Positions 6,975 to 14,078 of a DNA stretch of 15,631 nucleotides are shown piece by piece. The notes under the pieces are model-generated. The model was not told the origin of the DNA, searched no databases, and saw only the letters and a program-made list of their open reading frames with translations. The stretch lies in NCBI GenBank assembly GCA_050251555.1, contig JBFWMN010000040.1, positions 1-15,631 of the forward strand. Reading direction: 5' to 3'. Source of the DNA: UBA2137 sp050251555. GTDB taxonomy: Bacteria > Pseudomonadota > Alphaproteobacteria > Micavibrionales > Micavibrionaceae. A program made the position numbers and the translations under genes. Numbering within the stretch: position 1 is the first letter of the stretch; every line of letters begins with the position of its first letter.

Positions 6975-7850
6975 ATGGCACATACAGATGATTACGAAAC
7001 ACAACGCCTGAACCTCGCTTATATCAAAACCGCCATGAGCGAAGACCTGCTTGATAAAGATGTCGAGCTGGAACTGGCCCGCAGATGGCGAGATGAACAA
7101 CATGAGCCCTCCCTTCACAAGCTGATCAATGCCTATGGTCGCCTTGTGATTGCATCGGCCTCGAAATTCAAACATTACGGCTTACCGATTGGTGACCTTA
7201 TTCAGGAAGGCAATGTCGGCCTGATGCAGGCTGCTGCCCGCTTTGACCCTGACCGCGACATTCGTTTCTCAACCTATGCCTCGTGGTGGATCAGATCTGC
7301 AATGCAAGATTACGTGCTCAGAAACTGGTCGATTGTCCGCACAGGTACAACCGCAGCACACAAAGCCCTGTTCTTTAATATGCGCCGTCTCAGAAACAAG
7401 ATTGACGGTGCCTCAACCGATTACGGCCTGACCGATGAAGGCCGTACCAAAATCGCCACGGAAATGAATGTCCGTATGGCGGATGTCGAAGAAATGGAAA
7501 AACGCCTCTTCGGCGGTGACCAGTCCTTGAACGCAACATTGAAGCACGACACCGAAGAAGAGTGGCAGAGCTTCCTCTCCGATGATCGTCCGAACCCCGA
7601 GGATGTCGTTATCGGTATGAAAGATGCCGAGACACGTTCGGAGTGGCTGAACAAAGCTTTGAAAGACCTGACAGACCGCGAACAAACCATTATCCGTGAG
7701 CGTCACTTGCAATATGACACCGTGACACTGGAGGCTCTGGGTCAGGAACTCGGTATCAGTAAAGAGCGCGTACGCCAGTTGGAGCAACGCGCCATGGAAA
7801 AACTGAAAGGCGCGATTGCCAAGCAGGTCTCCGTCGGACAAATGTTCTAA
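6975..7850 (+). CDS. rpoH: RNA polymerase sigma-32 (heat-shock) factor
   Basis: 291-residue sigma-70 family protein of the RpoH type, which directs RNA polymerase to heat-shock promoters. Region 2 holds DLIQEGNVGLMQAAARFDP at 74-92 and the -10 recognition stretch FSTYASWWIRSAMQDYVLRN at 98-117. The segment AAHKALFFNMRRLR (127-140) is the RpoH box, which separates RpoH from RpoD and is involved in control by the chaperone/FtsH system in E. coli. Region 4 has a helix-turn-helix at 250-275 (TLEALGQELGISKERVRQLE). Length is normal and there is no region 1.1. The ATG has GAGGT four to five bases upstream. It is flanked by terminators on both sides and is therefore probably monocistronic. Alphaproteobacteria often carry several rpoH copies; which paralogue this is cannot be told. 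Confidence 0.93.
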   Translation: MAHTDDYETQRLNLAYIKTAMSEDLLDKDVELELARRWRDEQHEPSLHKLINAYGRLVIASASKFKHYGLPIGDLIQEGNVGLMQAAARFDPDRDIRFSTYASWWIRSAMQDYVLRNWSIVRTGTTAAHKALFFNMRRLRNKIDGASTDYGLTDEGRTKIATEMNVRMADVEEMEKRLFGGDQSLNATLKHDTEEEWQSFLSDDRPNPEDVVIGMKDAETRSEWLNKALKDLTDREQTIIRERHLQYDTVTLEALGQELGISKERVRQLEQRAMEKLKGAIAKQVSVGQMF

Positions 7851-7888
7851 GACAATTTAAAAATTCCTTCTCCTCCTCGAAGAAGGTC

Positions 7889-7925
7889 ACCCCTCTTGGG
7901 TCTCACCCAAGGGGGGTTTTTTATT
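7889..7925 (+). terminator. Strong intrinsic terminator after rpoH
   Basis: A 13-bp stem (7889-7901 with 7905-7917, one G-T pair) encloses a CTC loop and runs into a T-rich tract (TTTTTTATTTT). It starts 38 bases after the rpoH stop and ends just before the convergent protease stop at 7930. On the minus strand there is no T-run after the stem, so it should act mainly on rpoH transcripts. Confidence 0.92.
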
Positions 7926-7929
7926 TTGC

Positions 7930-9402
7930 TTATTCCACGACTGTTTTGTAGCGGCGCCCGACTTGCAGCCCCGCATTGCCGGGCAAGCGGTTGAGCGCAC
8001 GGAAACGCTCTTCCTTGTAATCGGGATAAGGCAAACGTGAGGCAACGGATGCCACCGTATCGCTGGCCCCTGCCGTAAAGATTTTCAAACGATAGGGTTG
8101 GATGTTATCCGCTTCGCCTGCTTTCAGGTGACGGAAGCTGAAAATGGCATTACGTAATGCTGCTTCGGTTGCCGTATCGCCTTTGGGATAGGCCGCCTGA
8201 AAACGGTAGATCGTATTGGCATCAAAGCTGATGGCAAAGACGCGGATGGTCACGGCCTGTCCGTTTAATGTGCCGCCGAATGTGGTTGTTGCCGCATTCA
8301 TGCCGTTCACACTTGTCGTTTCAGGGACAGCGGCGTTGGCGGCAGATTTCATCCAAACGTCAGTAATATAACGCGCAGGTGACAGCCCTGCTTTGTTATT
8401 GGCGGCATCCAGAATAAGGGCAGATGTGCCGCTATCGGATTTCGCAATAACTTGCGAGGTTTCATTGGCGATATGCCAGCCTGTTGGGGCTTTAAAGGTA
8501 AAGCCGAGTTCAGGATGATAGAAAGTCGTACCTTTGACGAACCCTTGGTCGGCACTGTCACCAAAGACCATCCCGTCGAGCATGCTCAAGTGACGGTCAC
8601 GGTTGGTGACCTCATCATTGGCAGGAAATTTCTGAGCTTCGGCTTCAGCCTCAACCACGCGCTTTTCGGTGTTGGGGTGGGTTGCAAAGAAACTGGGGGC
8701 GGCCTGCTGCTTGTTGATGCGTGCCTGCAACTGGCTCTCCATGTTCAGAGACTCCAAAAATTCAGACAGCGCATGATCGTCATATCCTGCATAACTCAAA
8801 TAGCGAACGCCTAGACGGTCAGCCTCGGATTCCTGCCCGCGTGAATAGGAAGACAGGAAAAGGTTCGAGCCCAGCCCCAGTGCCTGCGACGCGGCATCCG
8901 ACCCGATGGCGGCAGAGGCAATCGTGGCTCCAATTTGCGTCAAGACGCCCGTGGAATACCGTTCGGCAGAGTGGCGCCCCGTAATGTGGCCCATCTCGTG
9001 CGCCATGACCCCTGCGAGCTCCGCCTCAGAGTTCGTATAAGCCAGAAGTCCGCGTGTCACGTAGATATAACCGCCAGGCACGGCAAAGGCGTTCACGACA
9101 GGAGAATTGAGGAGGAAGAAGCGATACTGCACATCTTTACGCTCGGAATATTTGGCAAGACGGTTGCCGATCTCGGTCACATAATTTTGCAGCTTTTGAT
9201 CTTCGTAAAGTCCGCCATAGGCTTTCAAGGCTTGCTCATGCTGGGAAGCGCCGATCTGGTTTTCCTTTTGGGGCGACATCAACCCTGTGAACTGACGCTC
9301 ACCTGTTGCAGCGTTCGTGGAACAGCCTGCCAGAATGGAAGTCGCAGCCAATAGCGTTATCCATTTGCATGTTGTGACACTTTGCTTAAACTTCTGCATC
9401 AT
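7930..9402 (-). CDS. M48 family metalloprotease, predicted lipoprotein
   Basis: 490-residue envelope protease. The N-terminus has a lipoprotein signal (hydrophobic run 15-25, lipobox LAGC with C27), so it should be lipid-anchored, with the catalytic domain in the periplasm. The zinc site is HEMGH at 135-139 with the third ligand in QESEAD (E191), matching M48 proteases of the BepA/Oma1/LoiP group that clear misfolded outer-membrane proteins. A second domain starts near 300 with FTFKAPTGW (about 311-319). The last 60 residues (RLKIFTAGASDTVASVA, ERFRALNRL, LQVGRRYK) resemble a worn LysM-like fold common in alphaproteobacterial members. AAGGAG lies 11 bases before the first of two consecutive start codons (9402 and 9399). 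Those starts interlock with the start of the divergent nuclease-like gene. E. coli BepA lacks this C-terminal half, having TPR repeats instead. Confidence 0.92.
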   Translation of the reverse strand: MMQKFKQSVTTCKWITLLAATSILAGCSTNAATGERQFTGLMSPQKENQIGASQHEQALKAYGGLYEDQKLQNYVTEIGNRLAKYSERKDVQYRFFLLNSPVVNAFAVPGGYIYVTRGLLAYTNSEAELAGVMAHEMGHITGRHSAERYSTGVLTQIGATIASAAIGSDAASQALGLGSNLFLSSYSRGQESEADRLGVRYLSYAGYDDHALSEFLESLNMESQLQARINKQQAAPSFFATHPNTEKRVVEAEAEAQKFPANDEVTNRDRHLSMLDGMVFGDSADQGFVKGTTFYHPELGFTFKAPTGWHIANETSQVIAKSDSGTSALILDAANNKAGLSPARYITDVWMKSAANAAVPETTSVNGMNAATTTFGGTLNGQAVTIRVFAISFDANTIYRFQAAYPKGDTATEAALRNAIFSFRHLKAGEADNIQPYRLKIFTAGASDTVASVASRLPYPDYKEERFRALNRLPGNAGLQVGRRYKTVVE

Positions 9403-9406
9403 GATG
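9397..9406. other. Palindromic divergent start-codon junction
   Basis: The ten bases CATCATGATG equal their own reverse complement. They contain two tandem ATG codons on each strand: 9402-9400 and 9399-9397 for the protease, 9401-9403 and 9404-9406 for the SNase-like gene. If both starts are right, there is no intergenic DNA between the divergent genes, and each promoter and ribosome site lies in the other's coding sequence. Confidence 0.7.
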
Positions 9407-10390
9407 TTCCGTCTCCTTCTGATCGTCTTTTGTCTTGTGGCGCACAGCTTAGCCTATGTGCCCGCGCCAGCCAATGCGCAAAAAATGGATGCAAAAGCAG
9501 CCCCTCTTCCCGATATCAAATTGCACGAGAGTAACGCCGTAAAGCGCCTTCCCGTTCCCGTCACGGTCAAAACGGTTATTGATCCGCTGACATTCACCGA
9601 TACGGACGGCAATGTGTATCGCCTTATGGAGCTCGACTCCCCTGCCCTGTCTGATACGGGTGAGACCAACAAACCCCTTTATGGGGAGATGAAAAAATCG
9701 CTGGAGGCATTGATTTCCGACCAGAGCCTTCTCCTCTATGTCCCGCTCACACGATCAGGTGAAGCCGAACAGATGCAAAACCGCATGGGGCACACGCTGG
9801 TACAGGCTGTTCGTGAGAAAGACAAGATCTGGGTGCAGGGTATTCTTCTCAATCAGGGGATGGCGCGTGTGCGCACAACACCTGATGAAACCGTTCTGGC
9901 GGCTGACCTCTTGAGGCAGGAAGATAAGGCCAGAAAGGTGAAACGCGGTCTTTGGAAAGATGCCGATTACGCTGTCTTTGCCGCCGATCACATTCCCGAT
10001 AATTTCTATGGCTTTGGTATTGTCGAAGGGACAATTCATTCCGTGTCTGCCGTGCGCAACACGATCTTTCTGAATTTCGGGGACAATTGGCGTGAGGATT
10101 TCTCACTGGGCCTATCCCCCGAGGCTCGGCGCGCCTTTGCCAAGGATGGTGCAAACGTGATGAGCTGGGGCGGAGAGCATGTGCGCGTGCGCGGAAATAT
10201 CCGCCAGTATAACGGCGCGTTTATTGACCTTGACCACAGCGCCCAAGTCGAACATCTTGATGACAATGCCGAACAGAAATCCGCCAGCGAAGCCGCCGAT
10301 ACGCCCCTTCCAGAGGAAGGATCAGGAGGGAATCACACACGTTCCCCCGCTGCAGAAGAACGCGACAATCATATCCCCTTCAACTTATAA
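9401..10390 (+). CDS. Exported SNase-like (thermonuclease-fold) protein with C-terminal OB-like domain, probably catalytically inactive
   Basis: 329 residues from the chosen start. Residues 1-26 form a Sec signal (MMFRLLLIVFCLVA, cleavage likely after ANA at 24-26). The SNase-like domain spans about 50-190: VYRLMELDSPAL (73-84), IWVQGILLNQGMARV (143-157), and EDKARKVKRGLW (174-185). A second domain at about 203-286 (GFGIVEGTIHSV, IFLNFGDNWREDF, HVRVRGNIR) is the module that follows SNase in many alphaproteobacterial proteins. Compared with S. aureus nuclease, Arg35 is kept (R74), but Asp21, Glu43 and Arg87 appear as L63, A82 and H131. That predicts loss of nuclease activity. The last 43 residues are acidic and disordered. 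The open frame extends 28 codons upstream, but the signal peptide supports 9401 (or 9404). No Shine-Dalgarno sequence is visible. The iminopeptidase gene follows. Confidence 0.75.
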   Translation: MMFRLLLIVFCLVAHSLAYVPAPANAQKMDAKAAPLPDIKLHESNAVKRLPVPVTVKTVIDPLTFTDTDGNVYRLMELDSPALSDTGETNKPLYGEMKKSLEALISDQSLLLYVPLTRSGEAEQMQNRMGHTLVQAVREKDKIWVQGILLNQGMARVRTTPDETVLAADLLRQEDKARKVKRGLWKDADYAVFAADHIPDNFYGFGIVEGTIHSVSAVRNTIFLNFGDNWREDFSLGLSPEARRAFAKDGANVMSWGGEHVRVRGNIRQYNGAFIDLDHSAQVEHLDDNAEQKSASEAADTPLPEEGSGGNHTRSPAAEERDNHIPFNL

Positions 10391-11351
10391 GGTTCAACTC
10401 ATCCGCAAGAACCGTCTGTTCCCTGCCATCACCCCTTATGCAAGCGGGTTTTTGCAGGTCGATGAGATACATAATCTCTATTGGGAAATTTCGGGAAATC
10501 CCGACGGCGTGCCCGTCATTGTGCTGCATGGTGGCCCGGGTGCAGGGGCAGCCCCTGTTCATCGCCGCTTTTTTGACCCGAATTATTACAAGATCGTGAT
10601 TTTCGATCAGCGCGGTGCAGGACGCTCCACACCGCATGGTGAGTTGAAAAACAACACACGGGCCAATCTGGTTAAAGACATTGAAGCCTTGCGCACCTAT
10701 TTGCGCCTTGAGTCTTTTCATGTCTTCGGCGGATCATGGGGCGCGACACTCGCCCTGTCCTACGCCGTCAAATATCCGCAGAACATCTTAAGCCTCACCT
10801 TACGCAGTATTTTTCTGCACGAACAAAGTGAGATTGACTGGTTCATGTCGGGTATCCGCAATGTCTTTCCTGAAATTTGGGAGCATTTTGCCGAAACCTT
10901 CCCTGACGCCTCACCAGCCGAACTTCTGGAAACCTATTACCAAGCGCTCACCACAGGAACACGCGAACAACAGATGAAGGCTGCGCTTGCATGGGCTTCT
11001 TATGAAAGTTCGTGCATGTCCTTTTATCCGCGTCGCGATCTGTTGACACATGAGGATGAAAAGGAAGGCGCATGGGCTATGGCGCGGATCGAGGCGCATT
11101 ATTTCGCCCATGAAGTCATTGCTGAAACAGACTCGCTTCTCAAGGATGTCTCGGTTTTGAAGAAAATTCCGGGCACGATCATTCAAGGACGTTACGACAT
11201 GATCTGCCCTGTCATTTCCGCAGATAAGCTGCACCGCGCATGGCCCGAAGCCGACTACGTGATTGTGCCCGATGGCGGACACTCGGCAATTGATCCATCG
11301 GTGTGTGCAAGACTGATTGAGACGATGGAATTTCTCAAGCAACTGGGTTAA
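10260..11351 (+). CDS. pip: Proline iminopeptidase-like alpha/beta hydrolase (S33)
   Basis: Alpha/beta hydrolase that in this family removes N-terminal proline from peptides. From the ATG at 10260 it is 363 residues. The oxyanion-loop motif HGGPG is at 90-94, the nucleophile is S159 in GGSWGATLALSYA, the acid is the Asp in GRYDMICP and the base the His in GGHSAIDPS. ITPYASGFLQVDEIHNLYWEISGNPDG is the standard N-terminal region of the family. Family proteins are about 310-320 residues and would begin near 10400, so some 47 residues here are extra and overlap the previous gene in another frame. Neither 10260 nor the ATG at 10266 has a ribosome site. There is no ATG, GTG or TTG at the family position, only ATC at 10401 with AAGG eight bases upstream. 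The product call is firm; the 5' end is not. Confidence 0.88.
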   Translation: MTMPNRNPPAKPPIRPFQRKDQEGITHVPPLQKNATIISPSTYKVQLIRKNRLFPAITPYASGFLQVDEIHNLYWEISGNPDGVPVIVLHGGPGAGAAPVHRRFFDPNYYKIVIFDQRGAGRSTPHGELKNNTRANLVKDIEALRTYLRLESFHVFGGSWGATLALSYAVKYPQNILSLTLRSIFLHEQSEIDWFMSGIRNVFPEIWEHFAETFPDASPAELLETYYQALTTGTREQQMKAALAWASYESSCMSFYPRRDLLTHEDEKEGAWAMARIEAHYFAHEVIAETDSLLKDVSVLKKIPGTIIQGRYDMICPVISADKLHRAWPEADYVIVPDGGHSAIDPSVCARLIETMEFLKQLG

Positions 11352-11406
11352 AACAAGCTACATAAATACGAAACATACGAAAAACAGGATTCATAAGGAC
11401 ATCTCG

Positions 11407-12621
11407 ATGAAAACGCTTTCTCTGACTGACCTCCCCTCAGACCTTTCGGGCAAATTTGTTTTACTGCGCGCCGATTTGAATGTCCCTGCCAAAGATGGTG
11501 AAGTCACCGACGCGACACGTATCATCCGCGTGACCCCGACAATTGAAGAGCTGAGACAGCGCAATGCGCGCATTCTTGTGCTCTCCCATTTCGGACGCCC
11601 CAAAGGCACGGAAGATCCCGAATATTCGATGGAATTCCTGACCTTTGCTCTGCCGCAATATTGGGGCTGCCCCGTCAAATTCGCCAAAGACTGCATCGGC
11701 GAAGAGGTTGATATCTTATGCGAAGACATGAGAGACCGTCAGGTCGCGCTTCTTGAAAATACACGCTTTCATGCAGGCGAAGAAAAGAACGACCCCGAAT
11801 TTGCCAAGGCCTTGGCACAGCACGGCGACTATTTCGTGATGGATGCGTTTTCAGCCGCTCACCGCGCACATGCCTCAACAGAAGGCATTACAAAATTCCT
11901 GCCTTCCTATGCAGGGTTTTTGATGGGTGAGGAATTAGCAGCCCTTGATAAAGCACTTGAAAACCCGACACGTCCGCTGACTGCCGTTGTAGGTGGTGCA
12001 AAAATCTCAACAAAGCTTGAGCTTCTCGGTACGCTGATTTCAAAAGTCGACACGCTGATCCTTGGTGGTGGTATGGCCAACACATTCCTCAAAGCCAAAG
12101 GCTATGAGATCGGTAAATCTTTATGCGAAGACGATATGCTGGACACGGCCCGCGAGGTAATGGCAGCGGCTGAAGGCAAAGGATGCACGCTTGTTCTGCC
12201 TAAAGATCTGGTCTGCGCCGATGAATTTAAAGAAAACTCCCCCCATGAAACCTACGCACTGGATGAGGTTCCTACCAATCGCATGATTTTGGATGCGGGC
12301 CCTGCCTCGGTCGGACTTTACAAAAACATCCTTGATGAGAGCAAGACACTGGTCTGGAATGGACCGCTCGGTGCGTTTGAGTTGCAGCCTTTTGATACGG
12401 CGACCAACCTTCTGGCCCAATATGCGGCACAATTGTCCCAAAGTAGCAAATTGGTCAGTGTGGCTGGCGGTGGCGATACGGTTGCCGCACTTGAGGGTGC
12501 AAAAGCCGCGATGGATTTCACCTATGTTTCCACCGCAGGCGGCGCATTTCTCGAATGGCTGGAAGGCAAAACGCTGCCGGGTGTGGCAGCGTTGGAGCAG
12601 GCAGCACAAAAGGCAGCCTGA
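11407..12621 (+). CDS. pgk: Phosphoglycerate kinase
   Basis: 404-residue glycolytic enzyme that interconverts 1,3-bisphosphoglycerate plus ADP and 3-phosphoglycerate plus ATP. All hallmarks are present: RADLNVP (21-27), SHFGRPKG (60-67), ENTRF (117-121), DAFSAAHRAHAST (146-158), GGAKIST (196-202), WNGPLGAFE (317-325), GGGDT (354-358) and STAGGAFLEWLEGK (375-388). The ATG at 11407 has AAGGA seven bases upstream and gives the normal length; the frame is open for 30 codons before it, but they carry no family sequence. It lies 55 bp after the iminopeptidase stop and may be co-transcribed. The usual partners gap and fba are not in the window. DAFSAAHRAHAS differs slightly from the more common DAFGTAHRAHAS. 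Its stop is three bases from the convergent DUF2336 gene. Confidence 0.97.
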   Translation: MKTLSLTDLPSDLSGKFVLLRADLNVPAKDGEVTDATRIIRVTPTIEELRQRNARILVLSHFGRPKGTEDPEYSMEFLTFALPQYWGCPVKFAKDCIGEEVDILCEDMRDRQVALLENTRFHAGEEKNDPEFAKALAQHGDYFVMDAFSAAHRAHASTEGITKFLPSYAGFLMGEELAALDKALENPTRPLTAVVGGAKISTKLELLGTLISKVDTLILGGGMANTFLKAKGYEIGKSLCEDDMLDTAREVMAAAEGKGCTLVLPKDLVCADEFKENSPHETYALDEVPTNRMILDAGPASVGLYKNILDESKTLVWNGPLGAFELQPFDTATNLLAQYAAQLSQSSKLVSVAGGGDTVAALEGAKAAMDFTYVSTAGGAFLEWLEGKTLPGVAALEQAAQKAA

Positions 12622-12630
12622 TTTTTATTC
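12598..12630 (+). terminator. Weak terminator-like hairpin overlapping the pgk stop
   Basis: CAGGC (12598-12602) pairs with GCCTG (12616-12620), followed by ATTTTTATT. It overlaps the last codons and stop of pgk and would end transcription before the convergent gene. The stem has only five pairs and a 13-base loop, so the call is tentative. Confidence 0.35.
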
Positions 12631-13767
12631 CTCTGACAATTCGCTCATCAGTTTGATGGCTACGGGGATTTCCAGCTTATCGTAATAAGCCAGTGCTTTG
12701 GCCATCGAAGCCGCTTGTGTGACTGCACCTTCGGTACGATAAATTTCCGTCAGCAGATAGAGGCTCAAAAAGTCACGACGCTCCATACGGTGCGATCTGG
12801 CAACTGCGGCAAGCCCCTGCCCGCATTCCTGATCCAGAATCTCGAGCGATTTTTCACATGAGATACCGCAATAGACGGCAAACAGGGCAATGAAGCTTTT
12901 ATATTGTTTACGCTGCAAATGCTCGATCATGAATTGCGGGGTCAGTTGACCGCGCTCCGAGGCATTGCGGGCCGCTTTTTGCGTGTTCGCATTGGGCATG
13001 AATTCGGAAACAATCGGCACGATCGGCGCGGGTGCAGCCATTTCTTCGACAATATCGGACACATTGGCGGCAATCGTGCCTGTAATTTCGGGATCAACAC
13101 CTGCAAAATGGTCTTCGATATAGGTACGAAGGGCCTGACCGACATGCAGATACAGCAAGCTTGCCAGCTCTTTTGTCATTTCAGGGCGTTCCAGAAGCGG
13201 ACGGGCCAGCTCCTCATTGCCTTCGGCATGATGGCTCAGCTTGCGGATCGCATCTTCGGGCAAAATCACATCATTATTGTGAATGAGAATATCGTGCGTT
13301 TCCGTGTCATTGACATCCGAAAGCGCCACGGAGACTTGCGAAGACAAATTCTGACGATGGGCAATGGCGCGCCAGTAAGGGGCATCGCGTGACTCGATAA
13401 TATAGAGAAGGTCGAGGGCCTCAAGACCGTTACTGAAACGCAGTACGTCTTCAGCGACTTCAATATCGTCATAAGCCAGATGTAAAATGACTTGAGACGG
13501 AACACCGTCAACCAGCGCCAGACGCTGGGCAATGGCCTGTCTCAAATCTTTTTCGGCTTGCTTGATCAGGGCGACCAAAACGTCAGCGACCAATTCTTTC
13601 TCACGTAAAGAAAGCTCTGTGTACAGAAGATCGGCAACAATCTGCGCCAAAGCACCGCGTGCTTCAGGCGAACGTGTCTCAGCCAACTGATAAAGCTTAT
13701 GTGTATCGTAAAGCTTGACCAGTAACGGTGCGACTTTCTGCGAGTGGGATAAAACACCCAAATTCAT
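12625..13767 (-). CDS. DUF2336 domain protein (alpha-helical, HEAT-like)
   Basis: 380-residue, almost entirely alpha-helical protein without signal peptide or membrane segment. The N-terminal 230 residues follow the DUF2336 pattern: short helical repeats, with RGALAQIVADLLYTELSLREKELVADVL (about 37-64), then DLRQAIAQRLALVDGVPSQVILHLAYDDIEVAEDVLR (about 74-110), and AIAHRQNLSSQVSVAL (about 134-149). This family is largely limited to alphaproteobacteria and has no established biochemical role. A Pro/Ala linker near 244-255 leads to a second helical region (about 275-380) that I do not recognise. The ATG at 13767 has GAGG eight bases upstream. On its mRNA a seven-base hairpin (AACCTTC/GAAGGTT) ends right before that ribosome site. 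It is divergent from the 92-residue gene, across a long intergenic region. Confidence 0.78.
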   Translation of the reverse strand: MNLGVLSHSQKVAPLLVKLYDTHKLYQLAETRSPEARGALAQIVADLLYTELSLREKELVADVLVALIKQAEKDLRQAIAQRLALVDGVPSQVILHLAYDDIEVAEDVLRFSNGLEALDLLYIIESRDAPYWRAIAHRQNLSSQVSVALSDVNDTETHDILIHNNDVILPEDAIRKLSHHAEGNEELARPLLERPEMTKELASLLYLHVGQALRTYIEDHFAGVDPEITGTIAANVSDIVEEMAAPAPIVPIVSEFMPNANTQKAARNASERGQLTPQFMIEHLQRKQYKSFIALFAVYCGISCEKSLEILDQECGQGLAAVARSHRMERRDFLSLYLLTEIYRTEGAVTQAASMAKALAYYDKLEIPVAIKLMSELSEE

Positions 13768-13779
13768 CTTACTTCCCTC

Positions 13780-13800
13780 AACCTTCCCCCGAAGGTTTTT
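13780..13800 (+). terminator. Hairpin with T-tract in front of the DUF2336 gene
   Basis: AACCTTC and GAAGGTT form a perfect seven-base stem around CCCC, followed by TTTTTAATATTTTT. On the + strand this looks like an intrinsic terminator, although no + strand gene ends nearby; it could stop transcripts entering antisense to the DUF2336 gene from the right-hand side's opposite strand. On the minus strand the same hairpin lies in the DUF2336 leader, directly before its GAGG ribosome site. Confidence 0.4.
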
Positions 13801-13999
13801 AATATTTTTGCGTAGTGCATCAAATAGCCCGGTGCTAGAGACACAAGGCTTATACCTCTAGAAATATCACCGATTCCCTTACCAATCGGTTAAGATCAGT
13901 AAAATTTAATATAATTATATGTCAAAGATGAGGTGCGTTTGCGGCAAAATCAAACTGCATTTTTGATGTATAAATATGTATGTCGCCCTACCCCCGAAT

Positions 14000-14014
14000 T
14001 TAAGACTTTGTTAA
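14000..14014 (+). promoter_or_regulatory. Candidate CtrA binding site (TTAA-N7-TTAA)
   Basis: TTAA at 14000-14003 and TTAA at 14011-14014, exactly seven bases apart, match the full CtrA box of alphaproteobacteria (TTAA-N7-TTAAC) except for a final G instead of C. A GATTC (a GANTC site, the CcrM methylase target) follows at 14015-14019. The box lies 65 bp before the 92-residue gene, a usual place for an activator near the -35 region. The match is direct; binding is inferred, and AT-rich DNA yields such matches by chance. Confidence 0.45.
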
Positions 14015-14078
14015 GATTCCAAGTGATAGTCTTTTATTTAATAATAATTTCTAGGATTTACGGGAGTTTCAAGCGACC

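Larger units (their letters stand above)
13768..14078. other. 311-bp AT-rich intergenic region with several hairpins
   Basis: The region separates the divergent DUF2336 and 92-residue genes. No gene-sized open frame or tRNA is present. It holds three inverted repeats: AACCTTC-CCCC-GAAGGTT (13780-13797), CTAGAG-N15-CTCTAG (13835-13861) and ACCGATT-N8-AATCGGT (13869-13890). It also has a minus-strand TTGACA (13925-13920) with TTTACT 16 bases on (13903-13898) as a possible promoter for the DUF2336 gene, and a TTAA-N7-TTAA motif at 14000-14014. The octamer GTTAAGAT occurs twice (13889-13896 and 14010-14017). Confidence 0.6.

Noticed and set aside
12121..12609. 162-codon minus-strand open frame inside pgk
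   Set aside because: Antisense shadow of a fully conserved kinase with no own ribosome site or recognisable product.
12904..13392. 162-codon + strand open frame inside the DUF2336 gene
   Set aside because: Antisense shadow; the minus-strand frame fits DUF2336, has a good ribosome site and is much longer.
13928..13966. 12-codon + strand open frame in the intergenic region (leader peptide?)
   Set aside because: Too short, no ribosome site, and not followed by an attenuator-like terminator before the 92-residue gene.
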